A DNA stretch of 64,000 nucleotides from Leptospira venezuelensis (GCF_002150035.1 NZ_NETS01000010.1:372001-436000), one strand, 5' to 3'; shown: positions 7,562 to 16,741, counted from the stretch's first letter. The notes: a model not told the origin generated them from the sequence alone. Numbers and translations are program-made.

Positions 7562-9676
7562 ATGGTCCAACCTTCCTGCTCAATGCACACGGCAAAATAC
7601 TTATTCTTTTTATTAGGACCCATCGGTTTCCTCATTTTCCTTTTGTCTCTCACTCCATGGCATAAGGAAGAAAATTTACGCGCGTACAAGGGTATAATCG
7701 ACCTGAGAGGTATCCAAAGCGTCAGTTCTGGTCCAGTAGATCTATCCGGAGAATGGGAATTTTTCTGGAGCCAAGAACCCGGAAGAATCCTAGAGTCCTT
7801 TCATGGAAACATGACTGTTCCCGGTTCCTGGAATAGGGAAACTGAACTACATCCATCTTATGATAGATTAGGTTATGCAACCTATCGACTCAAAGTTCTT
7901 TTACCAGATGTTTGGGTAGGAAAGGTTCTCACTTTAGGTTTAGGCACTGTTTGGAGTTCCTACAGATTTTACTTAGATGGAGAGTTCCAGGGAGAATCTG
8001 GAGGCCCATCTACTTCTACTCAGTCGAGCGTGGCAAGAGTACAGCCTAGATCCTTCTCTTTTGTTCCAAGTTCTAGCCAGATAGAAATTTCACTTTTTGT
8101 TGCGAATAATTTTGCAAGGCAAGGTGGGATCAGCTCTCCCGTCAAGTTGGGTCCTTCTGAAGTGATGTTGTCCACAAGAACCAGGACAATCTTCACGGAT
8201 ATTTTCGCATTTTCCAGCTTAGTGATAATGGGTCTCTACCATATCTCTCTATATTTATATTTAAGATCCAGCAAGGCCCCCTTGTATTTTGGATTTATGA
8301 GTATGGCGATCGGAATCAGGACACTTGTTACAAATACAAGACTTCTCATGGAATTTTTCCCTTCTATCAATCAGAATGGAATACAGATGATAGAGCAGAT
8401 TTCCATGATGTGTGCTACCGGATTGTATCTTCTATTTTTCTATGAAACATTTACGGTTTACGCATCCAAACTATATATAAGGATTTCCTTAGCGATCATC
8501 TCCCTGTTTATCTTAATAACCCTATTCGGGTCCTTGGAATTTAATAGCAGCAAGGTTGCTTATTTCCATTTATTTATAGGTATTACGATCGGTTATGTGA
8601 TCTATGTGATCTTTGGAATAGATTTCGACAAAGAAAACAATTCTTCTTATATACTATATGGTTCAGGAATACTATTCTTAGGAGTAGCGGTCGACCTGTT
8701 CTATACTTATATCCTAAAAGTTTCTTCTCATCAGGTTTCCCATATTGCACTTGTACTTTTCGTATTCTTGCAGTCGTTGGTGATCGCTTCAGATCGTTCT
8801 TCCAAGTATAAAGAAGCAAAACTCCTAACAGAAGATCTACAAACCATGAACTTAGAACTTTTCGAAATGAAAGAAAAGTTGGTTCAAAAGGTAGAAGATA
8901 GAACCAGAACCTTAAACGATACTCTACAGCAGATCAATCGAGAATTAGAGATCGCTCAAAACGTACAAAGAAAAATACTTACTCCTCCGGAAAGAGAGAT
9001 CAAAGGAATTCGTTTCGATTACGTATACAAACCTTTAGAAAAAGTGGGTGGAGATTTCTTGGATATTTCAGAGATCAACCCTGGCCAAGTAAGAGTGTTA
9101 TTAGCAGATGCCGTCGGACATGGAGTGCAGGCAAGTCTTATGACCATGGCCTTAAAGACTGAATACGAAGAGTTGAAAAAACTCCCCTGCCCTACACATG
9201 TATTAAAAGAATTGAATGGAAGGTTTTTAAGGAAATTCGATACCTTAGAAAGTATCTTCCCTTGTTTTGTAGCTGATATCTATTTAGAAAAAAAAGAAGT
9301 CCTCTACGCTTCTGCGGGACATCCGGATCAGGTTTTACTTACTCCTGGTGGTAATTACGAATTACTTCATAAGACAGGTCCAATATTAGGACTATTCGAT
9401 GACTTGGAGATTGAATTCTCTACCTATAAGTTTCCTACGGGGAGCCGTTTATTACTTTTCTCTGATGGACTTATCGAGAACAGAAGAAAGGAAAATAGAT
9501 GGAGCACTGTGGAAACAATTGCATCAAGAGCTTCCAATCTCTCCAATATAAGTCTGCAAAAACTATTAGAAGACTTAGTAGTGATGGAAGAAAAATCCAG
9601 GGGAGACGAGCAAAGATACGATGACATCACCATCATCGCAATCGAATCCAGAGAAACTCCTGAGTATCCTGCTTAG
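7562..9676 (+). CDS. 7TM-DISM receptor with SpoIIE/PP2C phosphatase output
   Basis: Membrane sensor phosphatase. Seen: a membrane anchor near residues 10-30; an extracytoplasmic beta-rich domain (about 40-210) with DLSGEWEFFW and VPGSWN, typical of the DISM ligand-binding domain; seven hydrophobic segments (about 215-420) as in 7TMR-DISM receptors; a short coiled coil (about 420-475); and a SpoIIE phosphatase domain (about 480-695) with the metal motifs VGGDFLD, LADAVGHG and a late YDDIT. The phosphatase should act on a phosphorylated STAS-type anti-anti-sigma factor; none is adjacent, though one is encoded at 48.4-48.7 kb. The first ATG is used here, but GGAGG abuts it directly, so the ATG seven codons later is also possible. 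The 3' end converges with the next gene 2 nt away. Confidence 0.85.
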   Translation: MVQPSCSMHTAKYLFFLLGPIGFLIFLLSLTPWHKEENLRAYKGIIDLRGIQSVSSGPVDLSGEWEFFWSQEPGRILESFHGNMTVPGSWNRETELHPSYDRLGYATYRLKVLLPDVWVGKVLTLGLGTVWSSYRFYLDGEFQGESGGPSTSTQSSVARVQPRSFSFVPSSSQIEISLFVANNFARQGGISSPVKLGPSEVMLSTRTRTIFTDIFAFSSLVIMGLYHISLYLYLRSSKAPLYFGFMSMAIGIRTLVTNTRLLMEFFPSINQNGIQMIEQISMMCATGLYLLFFYETFTVYASKLYIRISLAIISLFILITLFGSLEFNSSKVAYFHLFIGITIGYVIYVIFGIDFDKENNSSYILYGSGILFLGVAVDLFYTYILKVSSHQVSHIALVLFVFLQSLVIASDRSSKYKEAKLLTEDLQTMNLELFEMKEKLVQKVEDRTRTLNDTLQQINRELEIAQNVQRKILTPPEREIKGIRFDYVYKPLEKVGGDFLDISEINPGQVRVLLADAVGHGVQASLMTMALKTEYEELKKLPCPTHVLKELNGRFLRKFDTLESIFPCFVADIYLEKKEVLYASAGHPDQVLLTPGGNYELLHKTGPILGLFDDLEIEFSTYKFPTGSRLLLFSDGLIENRRKENRWSTVETIASRASNLSNISLQKLLEDLVVMEEKSRGDEQRYDDITIIAIESRETPEYPA

Positions 9677-9678
9677 AT

Positions 9679-10041
9679 CTAAACTTTTTCCTTTTTCAGA
9701 AGTGAGAAGGTCCAAACTCCGCATAAGAATTCAAATCCGCTCGGCAATAAGATCATTGGATGGATCCATCCGAGTAATACAAATAGTACCAAAACTATAA
9801 ACTGAAAAGTTCGCGAATGAGTTGTCAATTTCAAGAAAGGGCGAATATTATCCTGGCCCATTTTAAAATAAAAGTATCCTAATATGATTAGAGTAAGACC
9901 AACTACTCTCACCCATACATCACTAGCACTTAATAAGATTATACTTAGAAAAAGATTTGGGATCGTAACCAGGAGAAGTCCCTCTATCAATAAAAAGATC
10001 CCGAAGAACTGTACACTTTTTGCCGCGTTTATCATGGACAA
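9679..10041 (-). CDS. Small four-helix membrane protein of unknown function
   Basis: 120 aa, almost entirely hydrophobic, with about four membrane helices (residues 9-33, 38-60, 76-92 and 95-114). No catalytic motif is visible and I do not recognise the family. It is convergent with the 7TM-DISM phosphatase gene and transcribed away from the HadAB-like genes, whose terminator lies upstream of it. The composition is that of a real inner-membrane protein rather than a chance frame. Confidence 0.6.
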   Translation of the reverse strand: MSMINAAKSVQFFGIFLLIEGLLLVTIPNLFLSIILLSASDVWVRVVGLTLIILGYFYFKMGQDNIRPFLKLTTHSRTFQFIVLVLFVLLGWIHPMILLPSGFEFLCGVWTFSLLKKEKV

Positions 10042-10103
10042 TATGCATAACTAATTCTAAAAGAAGAACAATTCATTTTTGAGTTAGAATTAACCGTGGG
10101 CAT

Positions 10104-10133
10104 AAAAAAGCCCCCGTGGTCGGAGGCCTTTTT
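10104..10133 (-). terminator. Rho-independent terminator of the HadAB-like operon
   Basis: Read on the minus strand: GCCTCC, loop, GGGGGC followed by six Ts, 23 nt beyond the stop codon of the HadB-like gene. An A tract on the other side makes it symmetrical. Confidence 0.85.
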
Positions 10134-10155
10134 AACATTCGGATAAACGAAAAGA

Positions 10156-10572
10156 TTAGCAGATAACTACTAATTCTCCGGAAGCTTTCACTTCTCCGGA
10201 CTCGTCAGCAGCCTCTACAGCTACTGTAAGAAGTTTCTCTCCGTTTTCCTCTTTCTTACGTTTGATCTTACCGGAACAAGTTAACTTTTGTCCAGGCTTG
10301 GTCATTGCTTTGAAAGTGACTCCGAATTCTTTAATCTGCTTTTGGTCTGCCCAAGAAGTGCAAAGTCTTCCGATCTGAGCCATTACGAACATACCATGAG
10401 CGATAGTTCCATCTAATCCGGTCTTACGAGCAAAATCCGGATCATTATGAATCGGGTTAAAGTCACCACTTGCTCCCGCATAACGCACTAAATGTGCATG
10501 TGTAATAGTATCCACTTTTAAAGGAGGGAGTTCTTGTCCTACTTCGTACTTGTCGAATTCAATCTTACTCAT
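10156..10572 (-). CDS. HadB-like MaoC (R)-3-hydroxyacyl dehydratase, catalytic subunit
   Basis: Single hot-dog-fold hydratase/dehydratase that interconverts trans-2-enoyl and (R)-3-hydroxyacyl thioesters. Seen: the R-hydratase motif YAGASGDFNPIHND, holding the catalytic Asp and His, followed by GLDGTIAHGMFVMAQ; 138 aa is typical of single hot-dog partners. I chose the ATG at 10572 because AGGAGG sits 7 nt upstream; a frame-open extension to 10629 overlaps the preceding gene and lacks homology-like sequence. Its partner gene ends 13 nt upstream, and the pair resembles mycobacterial HadA-HadB, where a catalytic and a degenerate subunit form one dehydratase (known for that family). It could serve fatty acid elongation, beta-oxidation of unsaturated chains or hydroxyacyl metabolism. 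Upstream CGTTC elements resemble those before the giant fatty acid synthase. Confidence 0.82.
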   Translation of the reverse strand: MSKIEFDKYEVGQELPPLKVDTITHAHLVRYAGASGDFNPIHNDPDFARKTGLDGTIAHGMFVMAQIGRLCTSWADQKQIKEFGVTFKAMTKPGQKLTCSGKIKRKKEENGEKLLTVAVEAADESGEVKASGELVVIC

Positions 10573-10585
10573 CTTAATCCTCCTA

Positions 10586-11038
10586 TCACTGTTCCGGTTT
10601 ACGGATGAAAATAGACATCTCTGCTTCAATCACAGTTTCACCTTTCGCATTACGAATTGTGGTGCGGAAAGTCATAGTATCCATTTTACCAACAGTTACG
10701 TTAACACATTCTCCCTGAGAAGAAACCTTACCAGGATAAAGAGTTTTAACATAATTATATCTTTCTTTTAGATGTAGAATCCTGGAAGTATCAACTCCCA
10801 TGTTCTCCATATCTTTCCAAATTTTAGGATATCCCCAAAATTGGATCACTGTAGGAAATGTAGGAGGAGCTGGAATGTCCTCATATCCTGCTTTTTTTGC
10901 CGCTTCTAAATCGAAGTATATCGGATTGCTTTCGCCGATCGCTAGACAAAACTCTTTTATCTTTCCTCTTTCTACGTCGAATTCGTAGGAGTCGAGTTTT
11001 GTGCCGATCAGGTCTTTTGAAATGCCTTTTTCTGCCAT
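10586..11038 (-). CDS. HadA-like FAS1-type dehydratase, non-catalytic partner subunit
   Basis: Hot-dog protein of the MaoC N-terminal/FAS1-like dehydratase type. Seen: ERGKIKEFCLAIGESNPIYFD, where the HadB-type GDxNPIH motif has become GESNPIY, so the catalytic His is replaced by Tyr. This is what is known for HadA-type subunits, which shape the acyl tunnel while HadB supplies catalysis. A PAPPTFPTV stretch at about residues 50-60 is also typical of this half. Length 150 aa. The ATG at 11038 is preceded by AGGAAAAGG; the longer frame to 11131 is unsupported. It is the first gene of the two-gene minus-strand operon. The promoter region carries GAACGTTC and AACAAGCGTTCACT. Confidence 0.8.
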   Translation of the reverse strand: MAEKGISKDLIGTKLDSYEFDVERGKIKEFCLAIGESNPIYFDLEAAKKAGYEDIPAPPTFPTVIQFWGYPKIWKDMENMGVDTSRILHLKERYNYVKTLYPGKVSSQGECVNVTVGKMDTMTFRTTIRNAKGETVIEAEMSIFIRKPEQ

Positions 11039-11146
11039 AATCCTTTTCCTTTGGATTGGTTTAAAAACCTTCGAAGGATCGAAGATCGTTTCTATGGCCC
11101 TATTTTTTAGACACCGATCCCACAGGTCCATTGAATTTTTAGTAAC

Positions 11147-11178
11147 GAACGTTCTGTTCGCTCAAACAAGCGTTCACT
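11147..11178. promoter_or_regulatory. CGTTC-type operator elements before the HadAB-like operon
   Basis: A perfect palindrome GAACGTTC at 11147-11154 and AACAAGCGTTCACT at 11165-11178 lie 109-140 nt upstream of the HadA-like start. The second matches the repeated AACAAACGTTCAT(C/T) element of the fatty acid synthase promoter at 11 of 14 positions. Inferred to be sites for a shared regulator. They also lie about 70-100 nt upstream of the divergent sulfatase-fold gene. Confidence 0.4.
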
Positions 11179-11246
11179 GAATGGTGTTCATCCGGATGAT
11201 AAGTGTTGTAAGTGGACCCCTCGGATAAAATTCTGTCCTTGTTCTC

Positions 11247-13646
11247 ATGATTTCTTTTGGTTCCAAACTTTCTAGGATATTGATCCCAATCTTGCTTTGT
11301 TTTGTCTTACAGGATTGTAGGCAAATTTTTCCAGGATCTTTCTCAAACGAAGAAGAGACAATAATCCCTGTTTGGGATGGACTACGCTCCTTAAAAAAGT
11401 CCGGAAGTGTTTGCAAAGGAAATTCAGAAGAAGCCATTAAAAAGATCTCTTATCATTATAAAAAAAATCCATCCCGATATTCGGAGCTTCCTCTGAATGA
11501 AAAATGGAGAAACACTCAACTCACTATCTTAAAAGATAAACAAACTCTGCTAAACGAATCCAGAGATAGTTTGCTTTTATTTCAAAATGGTGATTGCAAT
11601 ATCTCTTCAGAATTCACCATCCCTGGCGCCAAACTTTACGATCTACAAAATGTTGTTTTAGATCTCTCGACGACTGCGCTTTCTTCCTTAGGCGAAAATG
11701 TTCCAAGCTCGGGAAAATTAATCATAAAATTAGGAGATTCTATCATCTTCTCCGAGGACATACAAAGCCAAGGAAGAGAATGGATTGATCATAAGATCAA
11801 AATCCCTGAATCTATTTCCAAATCTTTAGAAGAGAATCCTTCACTCGTTTGGAATTTTGAATGGGTTCCCAAAAATCAAAATGATCTTTTATTTGTAGGA
11901 CAACCTACATTATACGCTTCTGTGGCTGACCCAAAACTTTGGGGACCTAAAGAAAATGTAATATTGATTGTGGTGGATGCACTTAGGCCGGATCGTTTGG
12001 GTTTCGGAGGTTCTGCTGTTCCTACCAGTCCTTATTTGGACGAGCTAGCTTCCGATTCCATAATTTTCGAAAATGCTTTTTCCAATGGAAACTGGACTAA
12101 GCCGAGTATGATCTCCTTTTTTACATCTAAGATCGCGTCAGAATTGGGTCTTGGAAATGCTTGGTTCTACTCCAGTAACCTTCATCGAAAAATATTCTAT
12201 TCTAAAAAACCGGAAACACTTCCGAATCATCTTCGATCTAAAGGTTATCTAACAGCAAGCTTTATGAATAATGTCTTTCTTCTGGATTACACAGGAGTAG
12301 GTGTAGATCTGGGATTTCATAAATTATTCCAACCCGGAAAAGACAAGGATGATACTGAACTAATACTTGCAGAATCTATAAAGTTCCTGAAAGAAAATAA
12401 AAGCAGAAGATTTTTTCTCCATATTAACATCAATACTCCTCATTACCCTTATCTACCTGAAAGAAAATACATGGATATCTTAGCAAAGAAAACAGATCCA
12501 AAGATCTGGAATAGCTACGATCCTTATGTAAGAAAATATATGGCAGAGATTTTATATACGGACGAGGTAATAGGCAAAATTATAGAAGAGGCTAAAAAGA
12601 CAGGAGCTTTCGATAAAACCTGGATCGCAGTGGTTGCAGACCATGGAGAATTACAGTCCATGGAGCATTATTATCATCATCATTTCGTGGCAGAAAATTT
12701 GCATGCACACGGAGAAACACATTACGACGAAGAGATCAAAGTTCCGTGGATCATTCATCCACCCGCATCAGCAAAGTCAAATATTGAAAAAAGAATTTTC
12801 TCCGAACAAGTTTCATTACTTTCTCTTTTCCCTACTTTAGCAGGGGCATTAGGATTTCCTTGTGATAAAAATTCTTGCGATGGAAATGATTACTCCAAAG
12901 CGATATATGGAGAAGAAGGTCCACAATCCGAAGAATTTGTATACACTGAAGGCAGATTTTCAGAATCAATTCGTACCAAAGAATATAAGCTGATCCGCAG
13001 ATATCCAGGTTATGATTTTGTGAGAAGAACCAAAGAAGGCGAACCTCATAAAATGCCTGAAGAACTCTATTCCTTAGTTTCAGATCCGGGAGAATTACAA
13101 AATCTTTCTTCTGTTAGTTCTGAGCTTCTAACGAAAGCTAGACAGGAATTGGATTCCCATAGTTTAAAGAAGAATGTTTTCAAACTCAGATTGCCATCCT
13201 GCGAAAAAGAATGTATTCGTAAGATAGAGATCAGCATCCAAGCCGGAATTTATAAAATAGTATCAGACACTCCGTTTATTGAAAATAGATTAGAAACAAA
13301 ATCTGCCTCTCTCACAGTAAAGCAAGTCCCTGGTAAAGAAAGTATTATCTCCTTCTATACAGTAGAACCCGTTTTTGGATTTCGTTTGTCCATTTTAAAA
13401 GATGGAAAACAAGAGGATTATAAATCCGGAAAATGGGGAATTCTATCGGAAGCAAGTTCTAAAATTTATAGAGATTCTCCGGAGTCTGTTGCTTCTGCAA
13501 AACTCCCTTACGAATTCAAAACTTCTAAAATACCTTATTTTTATAATGATGCAGGACTTTCTGGAAATTCAGAATCTTCTGAGCAAGCTGCATTAGGAAA
13601 AGAAGTCAGAAAAGTATTAGAAAGTTGGGGATATATTCACGAATAG
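11247..13646 (+). CDS. Sulfatase-fold (alkaline phosphatase superfamily) lipoprotein
   Basis: Exported hydrolase or transferase of the alkaline phosphatase/sulfatase superfamily. Seen: an N-terminal signal with a candidate lipidation Cys at residue 24 (FVLQDC); a non-catalytic N-terminal region of about 210 residues; then the sulfatase core starting NVILIVVDALRPDR (metal Asp244), the nucleophile region NWTKPSM with Thr284, NINTPHYPY, VVADHGE, a His-rich HYYHHHFV and a late AHGETHYDE. The nucleophile position is Thr, not the Cys or Ser that is converted to formylglycine, so a true sulfatase is unlikely. Thr is the nucleophile in lipoteichoic acid synthases and phosphoethanolamine transferases (known), so phosphate- or phosphonate-ester chemistry on a lipid or glycan is plausible. 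About 200 C-terminal residues are unassigned. No clear ribosome binding site is visible. Confidence 0.78.
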   Translation: MISFGSKLSRILIPILLCFVLQDCRQIFPGSFSNEEETIIPVWDGLRSLKKSGSVCKGNSEEAIKKISYHYKKNPSRYSELPLNEKWRNTQLTILKDKQTLLNESRDSLLLFQNGDCNISSEFTIPGAKLYDLQNVVLDLSTTALSSLGENVPSSGKLIIKLGDSIIFSEDIQSQGREWIDHKIKIPESISKSLEENPSLVWNFEWVPKNQNDLLFVGQPTLYASVADPKLWGPKENVILIVVDALRPDRLGFGGSAVPTSPYLDELASDSIIFENAFSNGNWTKPSMISFFTSKIASELGLGNAWFYSSNLHRKIFYSKKPETLPNHLRSKGYLTASFMNNVFLLDYTGVGVDLGFHKLFQPGKDKDDTELILAESIKFLKENKSRRFFLHININTPHYPYLPERKYMDILAKKTDPKIWNSYDPYVRKYMAEILYTDEVIGKIIEEAKKTGAFDKTWIAVVADHGELQSMEHYYHHHFVAENLHAHGETHYDEEIKVPWIIHPPASAKSNIEKRIFSEQVSLLSLFPTLAGALGFPCDKNSCDGNDYSKAIYGEEGPQSEEFVYTEGRFSESIRTKEYKLIRRYPGYDFVRRTKEGEPHKMPEELYSLVSDPGELQNLSSVSSELLTKARQELDSHSLKKNVFKLRLPSCEKECIRKIEISIQAGIYKIVSDTPFIENRLETKSASLTVKQVPGKESIISFYTVEPVFGFRLSILKDGKQEDYKSGKWGILSEASSKIYRDSPESVASAKLPYEFKTSKIPYFYNDAGLSGNSESSEQAALGKEVRKVLESWGYIHE

Positions 13647-13758
13647 AATTTGTTTTATAACAAAGTTTCCGCGTCTCTTTTTGCCAAAACTCCTTGCTTT
13701 TTTTATATCCTTCGTTATGTTATCCGCTTGCCAATCCAAACAGAAATAGGTGAAAAGA

Positions 13759-13986
13759 ATGAAAGTTAGAAATTTTGTATTTTGTCTTATTCTAATATTC
13801 GGTTTTATTTCCTGCGGAAGTAATCCAGTAGAACGCTGCCAAGATAGAAGAAAAATAATGAGAGATGCGGTTTGCCAAGCCGTTGGCGCTCACGAACCCG
13901 GAACAGAATCCTATAATAATATCCTTCTTGCTTGCTTAATGGAAAATAATCATTTGAACGAATGCGAAAGTGAAGGTTACTTTTAA
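13759..13986 (+). CDS. Small cysteine-containing lipoprotein
   Basis: 75-aa probable lipoprotein: signal MKVRNFVFCLILIFGFIS, lipidation Cys in FISCGSN, then a short polar domain with four further Cys (ERC, AVC, ACL, NEC) that could form two disulfides. I use the ATG at 13759, preceded by AGGTG; a GTG three codons earlier overlaps that site. It converges with the OmpA-like gene. Not recognised as a named family. Confidence 0.6.
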   Translation: MKVRNFVFCLILIFGFISCGSNPVERCQDRRKIMRDAVCQAVGAHEPGTESYNNILLACLMENNHLNECESEGYF

Positions 13987-14019
13987 TTCCTACATTTTTC
14001 AAAAGGGCAAAGACCGAAA

Positions 14020-15345
14020 TTATTCTAAAACGATGGTGATATCCACTCTTCGGTTTTTAGCCCTGCCTAATTCTGTGGAATTTTCGGCTACGGGTTGAGA
14101 TTTACCATAACCTCTATAAGACATTCTAGTTTCTTCTATTCCATGAGAATCTCTTAATTCTTGCAGAACCGATAATGCTCTATCTTGGGAAAGTTTGAGA
14201 TTATATTCTTGGCTACCCTTATCGTCTGTATGTCCGCCGATTCGAATTTCTCTCTCTGGATATTTTTTAAGAACATCAGCAATCCTTTCCAAAACCTTTT
14301 TTGCTTCCGGCTTTAATTCGGACTTATTATAATCGAAAAGAAGATTATCTAAAGAAAGTACAACACCTTCATTTGATTTTCTGATCTCAACAGGTGCACG
14401 ATCTGAAACTTCTTCTTCCTGGTTGCCTTCCCATTCTGGCCATTCTAATCCATTTCCTTTTTTGCCAGTAGGTTTCTTTTTAGGGTAAGTACTTCCTTCC
14501 GGAAAAGGACCAAGGATCCTTTTCACTTCTTCTGCAATTTTATCCTTATCATTCTCAGTAACGGAATTTTGTTTAGAATATACTCCATGGATCTCGAAAG
14601 ACATTTCTTGAGCGATCCCATTCGGAAATACAAATGTATAGGCAAGCTGAACATACTTATATTGAGGAACACCTTGTTCAGAATCAAAAAACACTTTTCC
14701 TTTTGCAAAACCGTAAATTTTGTAAGGAATATTCTGAGCAATAGGATCTGATTCTTTCATTAAATTATAATTATATTCAATTAGATCTGCATTCCCTTTT
14801 TTACCTGCGTATTCCCAATCTCCCTTTCCTTGATAAACATACTTTGCTTGGACTGGGATCTCTATTCTTGCCGTAGGGAACTGAAAACTTTCAGACGCAG
14901 GTTTAGTCCATTCTTCTCCTACGCCTACCTCTTTCGCAGAAAAACTAGGCAATGATCTCAGATTTGGCATACTATATTCCGGCGGAACAGTATATTGGCC
15001 TGTGTCTGAAATAAAGAATTTACTTTTAAAGGTTTTGTCTTTATAGAATGCGGGATCTAATTCAGGAAATTTAATATACGTATCGAATATGGCTGAAAAA
15101 TCGCAACCTTCCTTTTTACAGGAAGTAGCTTTTAACAAAATACGATTTTTATCTTCTCTATTAATAACTCTAAGGCCTTGTCTAGCCTTTACTCTATGGT
15201 ATTCGTTCAATTCCAGATCGTCTCCGGATTTCATTTTCCATCGGAACAGCACGGGCGTTTCGGAAAATATATAAGAGGGAATTAAGAAGAATAGAAGAAG
15301 AAACCCTCTGAATGCCATACTAATAGTTTCGAAGAATTTTCCCAA
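14020..15345 (-). CDS. OmpA-family C-terminal domain envelope protein
   Basis: Exported protein that should anchor to peptidoglycan. Seen: a signal peptide (MAFRGFLLLFFLIPSYIFSE, beginning at the tenth codon of the open frame), a beta-rich N-terminal domain of about 260 residues, a Pro/Glu/Lys-rich linker (about 285-325), and an OmpA C-terminal domain (about 328-441) with LLFDYNKSELKPEA, IGGHTDDKGS, LSQDRA and NRRVDI, which include the diaminopimelate-contacting Asp and Arg positions known in OmpA/Pal. The open frame begins at a TTG (15345) and the first ATG is at 15318; neither has a strong ribosome binding site, and the signal peptide favours 15318. Monocistronic. The N-terminal domain is not recognised. 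Confidence 0.82.
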   Translation of the reverse strand: MGKFFETISMAFRGFLLLFFLIPSYIFSETPVLFRWKMKSGDDLELNEYHRVKARQGLRVINREDKNRILLKATSCKKEGCDFSAIFDTYIKFPELDPAFYKDKTFKSKFFISDTGQYTVPPEYSMPNLRSLPSFSAKEVGVGEEWTKPASESFQFPTARIEIPVQAKYVYQGKGDWEYAGKKGNADLIEYNYNLMKESDPIAQNIPYKIYGFAKGKVFFDSEQGVPQYKYVQLAYTFVFPNGIAQEMSFEIHGVYSKQNSVTENDKDKIAEEVKRILGPFPEGSTYPKKKPTGKKGNGLEWPEWEGNQEEEVSDRAPVEIRKSNEGVVLSLDNLLFDYNKSELKPEAKKVLERIADVLKKYPEREIRIGGHTDDKGSQEYNLKLSQDRALSVLQELRDSHGIEETRMSYRGYGKSQPVAENSTELGRAKNRRVDITIVLE

Positions 15346-15496
15346 AAACTTAGAAAGGAATCCTAAAAACGGGTCTCTTTCCTAGATATTTTTAGACTAA
15401 AACGACCCAAGTTTCCTCCCTGAAAAGGGATTTGAAGGCATTATTCTAAACGTAAGAACTTGACAAGCAGGCGATATAAATTCATCCAATTAGTTC

Positions 15497-16579
15497 GTGG
15501 TTCCTCATTTCCATGAGATCGTATTTTTCGGAGTTCTGTTCTGCATGCTTCTTTCTGTGGCATGCCTACTCCGACCTGAGAGAAACGCCGGTTTAAGGAT
15601 CTTATCTTTATTATCTTTTTGTGTTTCGATTCAGTTCTTATATGTTTATTTTCTTTTGAAAGGGATTTATTTCGAACCTTCGTTTTTAAATCATCTTCAT
15701 ATTCCGTTCGCCTGGTTTTTAGGGCCTGGAATGTATAGTTTATACTCTGTTACTGTTCGAGAGGAGAAGTTCACAGCATTCGAAAGAAGTTTTTATCTTC
15801 CAGGAATACTTCTTCTTATCTTTTTCCCTATTCTATATTTAGTTTTACCTCAAATCTTTTTAAGCAAACCGGTAGATTATTTCGAAAAAAAATCCACAAG
15901 TTGGTCAGATGTCTTACTGTTAGGTGCCTACTCTGCAAATTTGGTATTTTATTCTTCTATCGTTTGGCAAACGAGAGCGGCTTTCCGGTTGGAAAGATTG
16001 AGAAAAGATGCTGGCGCAAGGATACTTCTGTTCGTTGTAATTGGAAGCGGAAGTGTAACTACCATCCTTGTTATTTCTTATTTGATTAGAGATATTAATT
16101 TATTATTCATTTCAGTTTTGAGCACTGTTATCTATGCAGTCGCAGGTTATCTAGCGCAGATTTATGCTCCCGAAGTTTTCAGCGAGATGGGGCCTTCGAT
16201 GAGAGATGCATATCGTAATTCCAGATTAGAAGGTGTGGACACGACTGATCTGGAAAATCGTTTAGAAAGTTTGATGTCAAAAGAAAAATTGTATCTGCAG
16301 GAAGATCTGTCTCTTTCTACACTATCTAATCAGTTAGATATCAAACCATATCAACTTTCAGAATTTCTAAACCAGAGAAAAGGTACAAATTTTGCTAAGT
16401 TTGTAAACGGTTTCAGAGTAGCGGAAGCCGTTCGTATATTACAAAAAGAAGAAGGAGCCAATATTCTCTCGGTCGCATACAGATCCGGCTTCAACTCTAA
16501 GGCAACTTTCAATCTTGCATTCAAATCCATACAAGGTGTTTCCCCAAGAGAGTATCTTAGGAAATCCAAAGTTTCTTAA
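15497..16579 (+). CDS. Membrane-bound AraC-family transcriptional regulator
   Basis: Transcription factor tethered to the inner membrane. Seen: six to seven hydrophobic segments over residues 8-215, then a C-terminal AraC-type double helix-turn-helix (about 255-358) with LSLSTLSNQLDIKPYQLSEF as the first HTH and VAYRSGFNSKATFNLAFK as the recognition HTH, ending in SPREYL. Such 7TM-AraC proteins are common in Leptospira and Bacteroidetes; the membrane part presumably senses a ligand. The GTG start has no clear ribosome binding site. An ACGAACGTTTTC sequence lies just after the gene, in front of the S15-like lipoprotein gene that follows. That gene is a candidate target (inference). Confidence 0.82.
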   Translation: MVPHFHEIVFFGVLFCMLLSVACLLRPERNAGLRILSLLSFCVSIQFLYVYFLLKGIYFEPSFLNHLHIPFAWFLGPGMYSLYSVTVREEKFTAFERSFYLPGILLLIFFPILYLVLPQIFLSKPVDYFEKKSTSWSDVLLLGAYSANLVFYSSIVWQTRAAFRLERLRKDAGARILLFVVIGSGSVTTILVISYLIRDINLLFISVLSTVIYAVAGYLAQIYAPEVFSEMGPSMRDAYRNSRLEGVDTTDLENRLESLMSKEKLYLQEDLSLSTLSNQLDIKPYQLSEFLNQRKGTNFAKFVNGFRVAEAVRILQKEEGANILSVAYRSGFNSKATFNLAFKSIQGVSPREYLRKSKVS

Positions 16580-16741
16580 TTGAACGAACGTTTTCTTTCA
16601 AATTTGTTTAAATAAAAAATTAAGACCTTTTAATTTGTCTAAGATTCGAATCCAAGACGACCCCTACTGATAACTGTCTTATACTCCTTTTCCATAAATT
16701 AGCTAAAAGTCAAAGACTGAAAAAGCGTATGGAGAATAGTG

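Noticed and set aside
10573..10629. Longer HadB-like protein starting at 10629
   Set aside because: The extension overlaps the preceding gene, lacks a ribosome binding site and does not look like the hot-dog N-terminus; AGGAGG precedes the ATG at 10572.
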